From: Tetrapyrgos nigripes
Lineage: Eukaryota; Basidiomycota; Agaricomycetes; Agaricales; Campanellaceae
NCBI GenBank assembly: GCA_013368315.1
Contig: JAACJM010000115.1
Location: forward strand, 124,001-188,000
Direction: 5' to 3'
Length of the DNA stretch: 64,000 bases
Made by a program: the position numbers and the translations under genes. The first letter of the stretch is position 1, and every line of letters begins with the position of its first letter. The notes below the pieces were generated by a model. That model worked only from the letters and a program-made list of their open reading frames with translations, did no database searches and was not told where the DNA came from. Shown piece after piece: positions 11,205 to 24,207 of this stretch.

Positions 11205-14200
11205 ATGTCCGTTCCAATTCCACAACCGTACGTTCCCTGTACTAGCTTTCTTGTTGGAAATTGATATCGAAGCATCTTCTCACAGTCCCAGAGTGCCCTT
11301 CCTTGGGAATGTCACCTCGATAGATAGGGACGTCCCGCTCAATGGCTCTATGCTGCTCGCAAAACAGTATGGAGAAATCTACAAACTAGAGATTCTTGGT
11401 GTGTGCCTAAGCCTTAATTTGACTTCTTAACTCAACTCCTGCTGGTTTGCACTTGTTAGGTACTACGGTCGTCCATGTCAATACCTACGCTCTGCAGCAG
11501 GAACTCAGCGACGATTCCAGGTTCCACAAGTTCGTCAACCCCGCTTTGTTGGAGACTAGGCATCTTGTAGGCGATGGGCTTTTTACGGTGCGTGTCTGGA
11601 TCTGTGAAATCTTTGTGTCTATCATTCAGCTTTGCATCCAGGCCCATAGTGGGGAACGGAATTGGGGAATCGCTCGTACGTACATTACTGTCTCTTTCGG
11701 ACAAAAAATGATAATTCTGCTTATCAACAGACCGGCTCCTCATGCCTACTTTCAATGCTGGCTCCATTAGAGGCATGTATCCAGACATGCAAGATATGTG
11801 CGATCAGCTCTTGAAGAAGGTGCGCTGATGGTTTTACTGAATGTTTGGGTTCAAACTAACATGTTTCTCCTCTTCTTCCAGTGGGAACGGTAAAGATCTG
11901 AGATATATTTCTTGTCATAAGCTAACATCAAGAACAGCTTCGGCCCTGAACATGTCATCGATCCCTCAGATGACTACACGAGAGTAGCACTGGACACACT
12001 CGCCTTGTGTACAATGTCATACAGGTATGAATCCATAATTTTTGCCTTCTAGCTTAAACACTCATCGAGAATGTAGGCTGAACTCTTTTTATACTGTAAG
12101 CTGTCAAACACACCTTGGAAGTTCTGTGCTAGATCTGATGCATATCCACAGGAGGGCCAGCCCAAGTTTGCTCAAGCGATGACCGACTGGCTGAAAGAAT
12201 GTTTCCGTCGTGCCAATCGGCCTTCTATTGTCCAAGCCATGATGCCCGGAGCCACCCACCAGTTCGAAGAGGACCAAAACTTCATGAGGAGTGTAGCACA
12301 ACAAAGTATGTTCATCCTGATATCTATTGCAGGGATTTTTTTTCAATATTTTATAGTCGTCGATGATCGCAGGGCACATCCTCTCGACAAAAAAGATGTT
12401 TTGCAAACGATGCTTACATCAATCGACTCTAAGACCGGCGAGCGTCTATCGGATGACTCAATAATCAAAAAATGTATGTGGTAGTATGAGTTTTAGGTGG
12501 TCTCTGTCTAAGTTGCTTCATGCTTGCAGTTGATAACATTCTTGGTTGCTGGGCACGAAACGTCTTCAGGAATGATGAGTTTCATGACCTATTACTTGCT
12601 CAAGTAAGTTGATGATCTTTATGACGAGTACGGTGACCGAACAAGCCCCAGAAATCCCGAGACATGGCGCAAACTCCGAAATGAGGTCGACGAGATCACT
12701 GGCGGACAGCCGCCAAAGGTAGAGGATCTTAGTAAAATGACCTACTTGCAAGGTACGTGAACCGTCCGCTAGTTTACTGATAGTGTATCTGAAATTCTGC
12801 TTTATAGCTGTCATGCGTGAAACCCTTCGACTATCCGCCACTGCCTCAACCAGAACTGTAGCTCCGTTGGAAGACACACTTTTGGGTGGGAAGTACTTTG
12901 TCAAAGCCGAGACTCCAATTACTATACAAGTGTGGATGACGCAGAGGGATCCATTGGTCTGGGGCGCTGACGTTCGTACATGCACCGTGCCTGTTCGTCA
13001 CGAAGGCTAACCTCGCTCTCAGGCGAACGAATTTCATCCAGAACGGATGCTAGACGGGAAATTCGAGGCACTTCCTGTGGGTTTCTCTGTTTCTCTATCT
13101 GTGAACAGAATATTTGACAGCCGTTTTATGTACTAGCCCAATGCTTGGCAACCTGTAAGTCGCATTCTTTCAACCAAGAGCCATACGGTGTATTCTGAAA
13201 CTGTTGATTGTCCAGTTCGGCTTTGGCGCCCGTGGATGTATTGGCCGTCCATTTGCCTGGCAAGAAATCCAGCTGGTCATGTCTTCTGTCGTTCAGAAGT
13301 TTGACTTGTATTTGGACGATCCTGCTTATAATCTGGAACTGCAGCAGGTTTGACTTTCTGTATTGTAATCGGAGCAGTTGAGATCTCTGAAATCTTTCTA
13401 CTTTTAAAGGGTTTGACAGTGAAACCCAAGGGCTTCCGCATTCGGGCTAAACTTCGTCATACTGCCCCTCGTCTTTACGCTTCTCCTTCGTCGCAGCTCT
13501 TGCCAGAACGCACTCAGAACCAATCTAAGTCGTCAGCGACTCCAGTAGCGGCTGGAAAACCGATTTATATCCTTTACGGATCTAACACGGGTACCTCTGA
13601 AGGTTTTGCTCAGAGGATTGCCAACGATTCTGCTACTTATGGTATGTATATCCCTCAGTGTGCAAAATAAAATTGCTAATACATTAACAGGCTTTTCGGC
13701 TCAGATTGGGACTCTGGACTCTGCTACTGGCAACATCCCTACGGATGGACCTGTCGTCGTCATCACGGCTTCATACGAAGGTGCAGTGTAAACACGAACC
13801 TGCACGAAAACATACACAACTGATAACCCTGTGGTATTAATAGGTCAGCCAGCTGACAATGCCGCTCGTTTCATCGACTGGCTCACCAGTCTCAAGGCAG
13901 ACGAGTTGAAGGGGGCTCAATACGCCGTTTTTGGTTGCGGTAACTCCGATTGGGTCCGAACTTTCCAGAGGATACCCCTTCTTTGTGACAAGACCATTGA
14001 GTCCCGCGGAGGAGAACGTCTTCTCGCACCAGGTCTGGGTGATTCAGGCAAAGGAGACTTTTTCGAGCTATTCGATAACTTTGAGGCTAAACTATGGAAG
14101 GCTTTGACTGAGGTGAGTGTTCTGCTTCAGATACTGTCGTGCTATTTTGACTACAACGATATGACAGAAATACTCGACCACCAGGGCTCAGTCCACTTCT

Positions 14201-15611
14201 GTTGGCTTTGAAGTGACCACGGTCGATGCTGGCGCGAACCGTGCCAGTGCTCTCAGGCAATCGGATAGTGCACTAGGCACCGTGAAAGAGAACAAGATAC
14301 TCACTCAGCCTGGACAACCCGTGAAAAGACATATTGAGTTCGAGTTACCAGAGGGACTGACTTATCGTGCCGGGGATTATCTTGCAATGTAAGGCCCCTT
14401 CCTTTCATATGTCTATCACTAACTGACAAATGTGCCAGTCTACCTCAGAACCCACCTCGCGATGTCCTCCGAGTTTTGGCTCATTTCAATCTCTCCAATG
14501 AGCAGCTGGTCGTTCTCTCCTCCGTTGCCCCAACGTCGCTCCCAACTGACAAGCCGGTCTCTTTGTACGAAATTCTCCTGGGCTACGTTGAGCTCTCCCA
14601 ACCGGCAACTACGCAAGACCTTCGTCTTCTAAGCGAAGCTGCGACTATGGACTCGACTCGTGCCGCTCTAGAGGACCTGAGGAACAGCTATCGAGAGAAA
14701 GTTCTCGGACCGAGACTCAGCGTCTTGGACATCCTGGAGAAGTACTCTCCTGACAATATCAAACTCTCGCTTGGAGTCTACCTTCGTATGCTTCCTCCCA
14801 TGCGAGTCCGCCAGTACTCTATCTCTTCTTCGCCCCTGTGGAACCCTCAGCATGCGACACTTACTATCAGCGTTCTCGAGTCTCCATCTTTGGCAGATAA
14901 GAACAAGACCTTCCTTGGAGTTGGATCCAACTACCTCTCACAGCTTCTGCCTGGACATCGTGTATCGATCTCGGTCAGAGCCTCGCATGCAGGGTTCCAT
15001 CTTCCTGAGGATCCTTCTACCCCTATCATTGCATTTGCTGCTGGATCCGGCTTGGCTCCTCTTCGTGGATTTATCCAAGAAAGGGCGCTGCAGAAGAGCT
15101 CGGGAAGGGATGTCGGCAAAATCATGTTGTTCTTTGGATGTCGTCACCCTGAAGGAGATTACATCTATAAGCAGGAATTGGAAGAATGGGTCAAGCTTGG
15201 CTTTTTGGATGTCAGACCTGCGTTCTCCAAGGTTTCTGAGAAGAGCGAGGGTTGTAAATATATTCAGGAGTGAGTTTGGAATGCGGTTCGGTTTTGTTGG
15301 GATTTTGTGCTGACTGACGTCTTTTCTTATCTTTAAAGCCGACTCTGGCACGACAGGATTGATGTGACCGAGTTATTCAGGAATAATGCTCAGGTGAGTA
15401 CCACCTTCAGTTGCTTCTTTGTTTGCCATTCCCTGACCCTTTTTCCTCCCTCTAGGTCTTCGTCTGCGGTTCTGGCCGCATTGCCAAAGAGGTCTTTGCC
15501 GCCTGCGTGAAGATTGTGCACGCTTCATGCCCAGAACTCAACGAAGATGGGGCTATGAAGAGGCTGGAAAGTTTGATGCAAGGCCGTTATGCGACTGATG
15601 TCTTTGACTAG
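11205..15611 (+). CDS. Self-sufficient cytochrome P450-reductase fusion (CYP505 family), copy 1
   Basis: One polypeptide carries a fatty-acid-type P450 and its own NADPH reductase, as in P450foxy and bacterial P450 BM3, and normally hydroxylates fatty acids near the omega end. Start MSVPIPQP is split by an intron. P450 part: I-helix oxygen motif FLVAGHETSSG (about 12545), ExxR in VMRETLRL (12812), heme loop FGFGARGCIGRPFAW (about 13216, Cys as iron ligand). A linker rich in Pro/Arg leads to the FMN domain with phosphate loop YGSNTGTSEGFAQR (13575) and FGCGNSDW (13932). The FAD part has RQYSISSSPLW (14809), and the NADPH part AAGSGLAPLRGF and FFGCRHPEGD. The end RYATDVFD is the family C-terminus. 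No N-terminal membrane anchor is seen, as expected for this soluble class. Many short introns. Confidence 0.93.
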
Positions 15612-16263
15612 ATTTGCAGAACGTGTATAATAGTATACTAGATTGAGGTTGCTGGCTTTCACAGAATCACTGATTGTATAATACTGGGCTCTCTCTCAGC
15701 GACGTAGAGCGCTGTCTGGTTGATCGCGTTCCGCTTCGTGCGGTGTTTCCAAGTCTACTGACTACACTCATCAGCATGAATAGCTTGTGAACAGCTCATC
15801 CTTTCGTGCCAGAGCAGCTCGTTGTGACGCGTAAATGACAATCAGACCAGGCTCGGTACAATACATTCCGAATACTTAGTATGTTCATGGAAAGCGTTGA
15901 TTGGGTTTCATCCACTCCACCACTTGCGATAAGGCTGTTTTGTATTCTGTTAACGTATTTTTTACGGCCGTCTATACAGCTTTGAGCTCGATGCGATGTT
16001 GTTTGGTATCCAAGCTTATCCAGACCTCATGTATCTATCTGATTCTTGAGTAGGTACTACTAGGTAGCGAGACTAGTATGTTTTTGAAAGTCGCGAAATA
16101 TCGCTGGGAAAAGTGCTTCCGAGGGGACCGGATAGAAGCGACGGTAATAGCCGGAGTGGCAACTTTCACCATTATCCACTCCCTTGTCTTTAGACAAGCT
16201 AAGGCTACGTACCCTATGCTATGCAGACGTGCCGTACGCGTGGATTTCGGGATGTCTGAGTGC
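15612..16263. other. Spacer between the tandem CYP505 genes
   Basis: About 700 bases between stop of copy 1 and start of copy 2, holding the promoter of copy 2. No coding sequence recognised. Confidence 0.6.
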
Positions 16264-16270
16264 TATAAAG
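16264..16270 (+). promoter_or_regulatory. TATA box of CYP505 copy 2
   Basis: TATAAAG sits about 45 bases before the ATG at 16312. Confidence 0.5.
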
Positions 16271-16311
16271 AAGCCGAATAAGTGAAGGGTCCACCCTATC
16301 TCTTCACCATC

Positions 16312-19300
16312 ATGTCCGTTCCAATTCCACAACCGTGCGTTGGACGCTTTTAGATCATCAAGTTTAGATGCTGACGATGGCCATAGACCAAAGGTTCCCT
16401 TCATCGGGAATGTTCGCCAGCTGGATAGAGATGTCCCGATTAATGGATTTATCTTACTTGCAAAACAGTATGGCGAAATCTACAAGTTGGAGCTTCTTGG
16501 TGCGTATTTTCTGCTAGATTACTCTTCGCGAGCTTTGGGTTGAATGACATTTTTGCTCAGGGAGAACCATGATCTGTGCCAACAGCTCTGCGTTGCAACA
16601 GGAGCTCAGCGATGACGCAAAGTTTCGCAAAGTTGTGGGTGCAGCGCTGGTACAGGTTAGAAATCTTGTAGGCGATGGTCTCTTTACGGTGCGTGATTTG
16701 TGCCAGGATCTCGTCTTTGCCACCCATCTTTTTACCCAGGCGTTTAATGAAGAGGAAAACTGGGGTATCGGTGTGTTATCCTGATGCTTATATGTGCTGG
16801 ACATGCCCTCATTTATCGGAAAAATCTTTGCAATCTCGCGTTATTTTAGCCCGTATGTCTACTGGCAGTTCTGCAGCGATATTCGATAACCTTTTATGTC
16901 AGATCGTCTTCTTATGCCCGCTTTCAATACCATCAACATCAGAGATATGTTTGAAGACATGCAAGATTTGTGTGATCAACTTTTGAAGAAGGCGCGTCTC
17001 TAAACGTTCTTCAACCCTCGTATGGCTTTCTAACAAGGATTTTTATAGTGGGAACGGTAAGCATCCTTCAAGAATTGGTATCTTTGCTTGATGCTAAGAC
17101 ACAGCGACAGCTTTGGGCCGGAACATGTCATCGACCCCTCGGAGGACTTCACGAGAGTAGCGCTGGATACTATCGCATTGTGTTCCATGGAATATAGGTG
17201 TGCCAAGCTCGCTCTTATTTGCTTTGTGCATCTCAAAGCTTTGACCCAATTTAGGTTAAACTCGTTTTACACAGTGAGCTTATCAATGGAACTATCACGG
17301 AAGGTGGCTAAAGATGTCTACAGGACGACCAACCCAAGTTTGCTGTCGCAATGACCGACTTCTTGAAGGAATGTTTTCTTCGTGTCAATCGGCCTGCTCT
17401 TGTTCAAGCCATGATGCCCTCGGCAACTCGCAAGTATGAAGAGGACCGCAAGTACATGACGAGTGTGGCGGAGCAGAGTGCGTGTATCTCGGCACCTTAT
17501 GCTAAATATGCCAACTAAATCACCCGAAATCTAGTTCTCAATGAACGCAGGGCTAACCCTACGGACAAGAAGGACCTAGTGAGTGTTTGTCTCCTCAAAA
17601 TCTTCATTTCATTTCAGGTATCTGACTTTTCGTCTCCATTCTCAGCTCAATACGATGCTCAACTCTGCGGACCCCAAGACTGGTCGACATCTCTCTGATC
17701 AAGCGATAATAAACAATGTCTGTCGTGTCTTATGTTCAAATTGACCTTTGTATGAATCTTCGTTATACCCTCTAGTTGTTGACGTTCCTGATCGCTGGGC
17801 ATGAAACCTCTTCTGGAATGATGTCCTTTATGACATACTATCTCATCAAGTAAGCGTGTATGTTTTGATGGTTCGTGGTATGTGACCAAACTATTCGTGG
17901 TGTACAGAAATCCCGAGACATGGCGAAAACTCCAAAACGAAGTCGACGAGGTCACCGGTGGACAACCTCTGCAGATTCAAGACCTCAGTAAACTGCCCTA
18001 CCTTCAAGGTACGCAGCATATACACCAGTCCATTTGTTTGAACGCCGACGACCTTCTTCATAGCCGTCATGCGGGAATCCCTTCGACTAGGACCAACTGC
18101 CCCAGCTAGAGCTGTAGCCCCGGTTGAAGATGTAGTTTTAGGTGGAAAGTACTTTGTAAAGGCCGGGACTCCGTGCTTGATACAAGCCTGGATGACCCAG
18201 AGGGATCCTGCTGTCTGGGGACCTGATGTTCGTTTATCTGTCAATCCTGCTGTTCTTAAAGACTAACCTCACTCCCAGGCAAACGAATTCCGACCAGAAC
18301 GCATGTTAGATGGTAAATTCGAAACCCTTCCGGTAGGTTTGTCCTCGTCATCTACCGTGATTGGAGAGTCTGACACTGTCCCATCTATCCCAGCCTAATG
18401 CATGGCAACCTGTAAGTCACGAATTTCATCCCAAGGTATGATGGCGTATTGATGCTTTTGACCTTGTTCCAGTTCGGCTTTGGTACCCGTGGTTGTATTG
18501 GTCGCTCATTCGCTTGGCAAGAAGTCCTCCTCATCATGGCGTCTGTCGCACAGAAGTTTGATCTATCCTTTGTTGACCCTTCTTACAATTTGGAACTGCA
18601 AATGGTTTGGGCTGCATACTTTATGCTTTGGTTATTAAACAACTGACCCTTGGAATCGTTGCAACCTCTACAGGGTCTAACAGTCAAACCGAAGGACCTT
18701 CGTATCAAGGCGAAACCTCGTGTTCTCAAGCCTCGTCTCTACGCTACACCTTCATCGCATCTTCTGCAAGCACGCACGCAGAAATCTCCTGTTGAAGCTA
18801 AACCTCCTGGAACACCGAGGGGAGGACCAAAAGTGCCTATGTACACCATGTATGGATCAAACATGGGTACCTCTGAAGCTTTCGCGCAGAGAATTGCGAA
18901 TAATGCTCCTATCTACGGTTTCTCGTCTACGATGGGCACTCTAGACTCTGCCACTGGCCACATCCCCACCGACGGCCCTGTTGTAATTGTAACGGCTTCA
19001 TATGAAGGTATAAATCTAGCCAAAGATCCTTTTGGTTGTATAGTTAACATCACTGTTGTTTTCCAGGCCAGCCAGCTGACAACGCCGCTCGCTTCATTGA
19101 TTGGCTATCCAGTTTGAAGTCAGACGAACTCAAAGGCGTTCGGTTCGCGGTCTTTGGTTGCGGTAACTCAGACTGGGTCAAAACTTTCCAAAGAATACCT
19201 CTGCTATGCGACAAGATTTTTGAAGTTCGCGGAGGAGAACGTCTCCTGCCAGCTGGTTTGGGCGATTCTGGCAAAGGAAACTTTTTCGAAGTGTTTGATG

Positions 19301-20836
19301 AGTTTGAAGCTGATTTGTGGAAGGCACTGTCTGATGCGAGCATCATTCTCTCTTCTACTCGAGAAGCTATACTAATATAGAGCTGCTTTGATAGAAATAC
19401 TCGACAACACAGTCTCAGTCTACCTCTACCGGGTTTGAGGTGACCACAGTGGATACTGGTGCAAGCCGTGCTAGTGCTCTTCGGCAGTCTGATACTGCAC
19501 TAGGTACCGTCAAAGAGAACAGAATTCTCACCAAGCCAGGACACGCCGTGAAGAGGCACATTGAGTTTGAGCTACCGGAAGGATTGAGTTATCGTGCCGG
19601 CGATTACCTCTCAATGTGAATCCTTCCCTTCCCTTCCCTTCCCATATCTTCCTTTACTGACCCCTATATATCAGTCTACCCCAGAATCCATCTCGTGATG
19701 TCCGTCGGGTGCTAGCTCATTTCAAGCTTTCCAATGAACAAGTAGTCGTTCTGTCCTCCAGCGGGCCGACTTCGTTACCAACAGACAAACCCGTTTCTCT
19801 ATACGAAATTCTTATTGGTTACGTCGAACTTTCCCAACCAGCGACTACCCAAGACCTGCGGATGATGATTGATGTCGCCACTACAGACTCTACTCGTACC
19901 GCTTTACTGGACCTGAGGAACAATTATCAAGAGAAGGTTCTTGGACCCCGACTCAGCATCCTAGACATTCTAGAGCAGCACCCTGCAGAAGATATCAAAC
20001 TCTCGCTCGGAGTTTACCTCCGTATGCTTCCTCCCATGAGAGTTCGTCAGTATTCTATCTCCTCTTCGCCTCTGTGGAACCCTCAACATGCGACGCTTAC
20101 CGTCAGCGTTCTCGAGTCACCCTCTCTGGGTGACAAGAACAAAACTTTCCTTGGCGTCGGTTCCAATTACCTGTCTCAACTTCTACCGGGAGACCGCGTG
20201 CAATTGTCTGTACGGGCATCGAGTGCAGCGTTCCATACGCCAGAGGACCCCTCTACACCCATCCTCGCATATGCTGCTGGGTCGGGATTGGCTCCCTTAC
20301 GTGGATTTATCCAGGAGCGAGCCTTACAAAAGAGTGCAGGAAGAGACGTCGGAAAAGTGCTGCTATTCTTTGGTTGCCGTGATCCGGAAGGAGACTACAT
20401 CTACAAAGAAGAGTTGGAAGAATGGGTCAAACTGGGGGTATTAGATGTTAGACCTGCCTTCTCAAGAGCGCCGGAGAAGAGTGAAGGTTGTAAATATATT
20501 CAAGAGTCAGTCGCTCAAATGCACTTACTCTGACTTGCTACTGATACTTTATTCCCCTGGACAGTCGTTTGTGGCATGATAGGAATGACTGTACGGATTT
20601 AGTTATACAGAACGCTCAGGTGTGTGTGGCCCTTTTGTGTTACTCAACGTCCGCTGATCTCTTCCCCTAATACCTCGCAGACTTTCGTTTGCGGTTCTAG
20701 CCAAATTGCCAAGGGCATCATGGCCAAATCTATTGACATCCTTAGAATCTACCATCCGGAGCTCAGTGACGAAGAAGCCACGAAGAAGTTGGAACAAGAA
20801 ATGCAAGGCCGTTACGCGACTGATGTGTTTGACTAA
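16312..20836 (+). CDS. Self-sufficient cytochrome P450-reductase fusion (CYP505 family), copy 2
   Basis: Tandem paralogue of the preceding gene, same strand, same exon plan and nearly the same start (MSVPIPQP split by an intron). Motifs: FLIAGHETSSGMMSF (about 17791), VMRESLRL (18068), heme loop FGFGTRGCIGRSFAW (18475), FMN loop YGSNMGTSEAFAQR, FGCGNSDW, RQYSISSSPLW, AAGSGLAPLRGF, FFGCRDPEGD and the terminal RYATDVFD at 20836. The FMN loop reads SNMGT, as in bacterial P450 BM3, where copy 1 reads SNTGT. Sequence differences are spread over the whole length and silent positions differ often, so the duplication is not recent. The C-terminal section after FMN/FAD is as complete as copy 1. Likely role: subterminal fatty-acid hydroxylation; different substrate or induction from copy 1 is possible. 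Confidence 0.93.
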
Positions 20837-21047
20837 TTCTCAAGTATGCTCTGTATGAGCTCAAGGCCATTGTTTGAATATAATGTCGTTTTGCTACTCA
20901 TTCTCTGTATGCATGGCGAGCCAATGTCAAACAAGATACTATGGATTACAAGTAATACAAACACAATAATCTAAGTTGAGATCAAGATAGTTCACATGGG
21001 TATTCGTTCAAGTCACGTATCATCACAGCCTGAGCTGCTCTGCTTCA

Positions 21048-21381
21048 TCAATACGTCGCCGCCCCTCTTCTCCTCCCCCGGAATGATCTACGACGAGAAC
21101 CGCAGCAGCGGCAGCAGAGGATGTCCATGATAACATCGAAGATTGTGACGATCACCTGCACAGCGAAGAAATGAAGACTTCAGTTTAACGAAACACTTGA
21201 TAGCGAGCCATCATTACTACATACCGTAGTGATTGCGCTAACAATAGTCATGATTACCCCTGCTATAGCAGAGATGATGGCGTTGATGCCGCGTCCAATT
21301 GCAGAGAATACGGAACCCTGTACAGATGAAACGGGTCAGTAAGTCTGTAATCGTTACAGGAGAGCGTCAAGTACTGACCAT
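21048..21381 (-). CDS. Small 67-residue protein with N-terminal Met-Gly, long hydrophobic stretch and Cys/Arg tail
   Basis: Not visible as one open frame. Joining 21381-21379 (the ATG alone), 21317-21225 and 21155-21048 gives 204 bases: 67 residues plus stop. The first intron starts GTCAGT directly after the ATG. The protein starts MGSVFSAIGRGINAI, continues as an alternating Ile/Val/Ala hydrophobic stretch to about residue 45, then CCRCCGSRRR and a Gly/Arg-rich tail ending AATY. Met-Gly followed by Ser at position 6 fits an N-myristoylation signal, and the cysteines could be palmitoylated, so membrane attachment is a reasonable inference. I recall similar small hypothetical proteins in other agarics; no function is known to me. 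All three splice junctions follow GT-AG. Confidence 0.65.
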
Positions 21382-24207
21382 TATTATTCGTTAGGAGTGG
21401 TTTGGAGTTGTAAAGGGTTTGTTTGATATAAAAACTTTGGATGTGGTGGTGCGATTGATAGTGAATCGACAAGGTGAGTGCAGGATGGCTTTTATATGTC
21501 TCGTACCTCCATGACGAGGGATGTGGACCTTAGTGGACACGCGCACGTCAGTGATGATGCATCCGAGATGACGCCAATAGTGCTTTATGACATCATCCAC
21601 TCAAACACACCTCCAACAACGTAAAACTTTCATTATGCTAGGAACAAATTACACGACCGGAGCTTGCATGTCCCTTCGGAATCCGAGCGGAGAAAGCTAG
21701 ATTGGTCGACGTTGATCAAAAAAAGTCGGTGATGTCATTCTGGTAATGGATGGCTAGGCTGGAGACAGGGACCAGACTTTCCTGACAGGCTGAGGGACGC
21801 ATGAGTGGACGTTCTTGCAAGCAAGCTTCAAGCCTGGAAAGTTTCATTGGATTCCTCCCTGTCATAAGTACATACATGCGCATGAGGCGTAGGTTCTGCT
21901 TATGATCACGGTCGGGAAATTTCCACTCATGATGAACACCATTAGGACGTCGACGCAAACTATGATGGCAGTATTTCTATGGGGTCTTGTGTGCAGCCGG
22001 CTACTATTAATGGTAAGCACTCTCACCTACTGAGCTTGAAAATACGGTAATCGAGATGACCAGGGCGCTGATTCTATTTTTGGAAGGATGACTGCCTAAA
22101 AGGATCTCTCGCGTCTCGAAATTTCAAATACCGAGTAAGTATTCTCAACTTCCGATACGAGCTTCAAAAGATTCAAAGACATCAAGGATTTCAAAGTACT
22201 AGAAAACTGCAGAGGAGGTATACAGCAGTCCAAGCACTCTTGAAGCTGTTTTATGCTGCGACGTATCTGCTGGAATCGGCTGTCGGAGGAACGAGGCGCA
22301 AAAAAACTGACCCAGGGCCCAAGCGTCCCTAACATCCCCCTTCACCCATCCCCCTTCTTCGGATCCTGGGTAGCCTGCATCATATCTCGTTAACTGATTC
22401 AACAGAACACGAGTATTCATGAAAGCATGTCCGTACATCGGTTCACTATACAACGACTCAAACCTCGAAGCCGTCCCTTATCCCATCCCTCCTATATTCA
22501 TTTAACGCCTAACGCCGCCCCAGTATCGTTCTCAAGTTGGCCACATCTGATTCATACCTCATTGCTCTGCATCACCCCGCATTACCCGGTAACATTCATT
22601 TTGAGCATGTTGCATAATATACAATACCCTGTGTTCCGATTTGCTGTCTGACTGCAGTGTTTATCTTATCTATATGCAGATGAAGCTTCAGTCGCCGCCA
22701 TAAAATAGCGCCAGCAACGACTTCAGAAGGTATTCAAGTTGGAATTCAAGATCCGAGGTGAGTGTGGGCCAAGGTTAAACGAAATAGCGCTCCTAAGATG
22801 GTCTATAATTACTGGCAGGCGGTACATGACTGGCAAGTCCCTCACTCGGATGGATGACGCGGATATTTACCTACGCTAGTAGCTCCTCGTTGTTTCAACG
22901 TTTGCACTCACAAAATTGTTGACCTCCGCGACAAGGAAGGCCGTTCTTCCAAGTGTAACCAAATCTGGACATTGTGTCAAGATCGTATAATCATTTTTTC
23001 ATCTCCGTTCTGTCATTCATGCGATGGGCGAGTGAATACCCAATAGGATCTGGTCAACGAAGTGCTTGACTTTCACTGATCCTTACCAAGCCAAAGCACG
23101 ATGTGTCACTGTTATCTGAAAGACTGGAATTGCCTCGTCGTCGTCGCTCGGACCCAGTGATGAGCTGCTGAGGAACGCCGAAGTGGAGATGAGCAGCAAT
23201 CAACCATGGTATGAGTCCGACAGCACCGTAAATACTGACCAGGGCAATTCCATGAAATAGGAAAACCAAACCCTCGGGCCTGCCTCGAGGCCTTCATGGC
23301 TGCTGTCAAATGATATCCGAGGATAGCTACTTCGAGTCAGACTGTGGCACGACATATCCCAAACATATACTCAGTGGATCGATACTGGCGGCGAATGTGA
23401 TTTTCGATGCTACATTTTAACATTTCCCCTCATCCATACCGGCGGATCAATGGTGAAGACCAGCGATAGTCACATTGAATAGCTCGACGCTTGTGTTCTG
23501 GCGCTTCAAAGCTCAGGGCGGCGGTAGAGGTTAGCATGCTGGACTTCAAATGTCTATATTTGATCGGCCTTCTGGTTTCGCCACGGATTGTCGAGACTTG
23601 CAATTATTCGGGAATCGGGCCTGAGGCCTGATTTTTGAATCAATCCTGGCTGTTTCCCTGTCCTGCCACGTGAGGTAAGTATCTCATGCTCGATGCTTGA
23701 GTAAATTACAATGGGTGTACTTTGCGGTACCATATCTTGCATACCATATGCTATGCTCGATCCGTGATTACTTTGGAAGTCTAAGCGTTTCTGGGACTCG
23801 GAATAAGCGTGCGAATGACCTGGCCATGCTATCGGAGCACTTAAGTGTGATGTCCTCGATTTTCCGATCTTTCCTTCCTCCTCCTTGACCTGGTGCAGCT
23901 TCGCAGTCTGGGTCAGGCCGCGGGCTGACAGAAAGTCAGACTTCGTGGGTCCACCCGTATTCTTTATTTCCTTCTTTCGACTTCTCTGTGTTGAATGAGA
24001 ACAAGCTTGAAGGAAGAATATTGAAAAAACTCGGGAGGTCCTATAAGAGCCTACAGACTTTGAGACGTCTTATTGTTAGGTATTTCTCGCGCATTCAGTC
24101 ACAGTACTACTCACTAACACCTCTGACAAACTTTCCTAGCGAAAGCTTTGCCCACCACTTCATTTATAACAACTTTCGGTTAGATCATTTACGTTTAATC
24201 ACAGGCT
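21382..24207. other. 2.8 kb without a recognised gene
   Basis: Includes the promoter of the small minus-strand gene and the upstream region of the Mediator-like gene. A short minus-strand frame at 23054-23269 is hydrophobic (LVFLFHGIALVSIYGAVG) and could be a remnant exon of a membrane protein, but no partner exons were found. Confidence 0.5.

Noticed and set aside
14771..15351. Frames of 180 (plus) and 137 residues (minus) within CYP505 copy 1
   Set aside because: They overlap the strongly conserved reductase frame and are low in meaning.
23054..23309. Hydrophobic minus-strand frames
   Set aside because: A single isolated stretch without neighbouring exons; listed only as a possible remnant.
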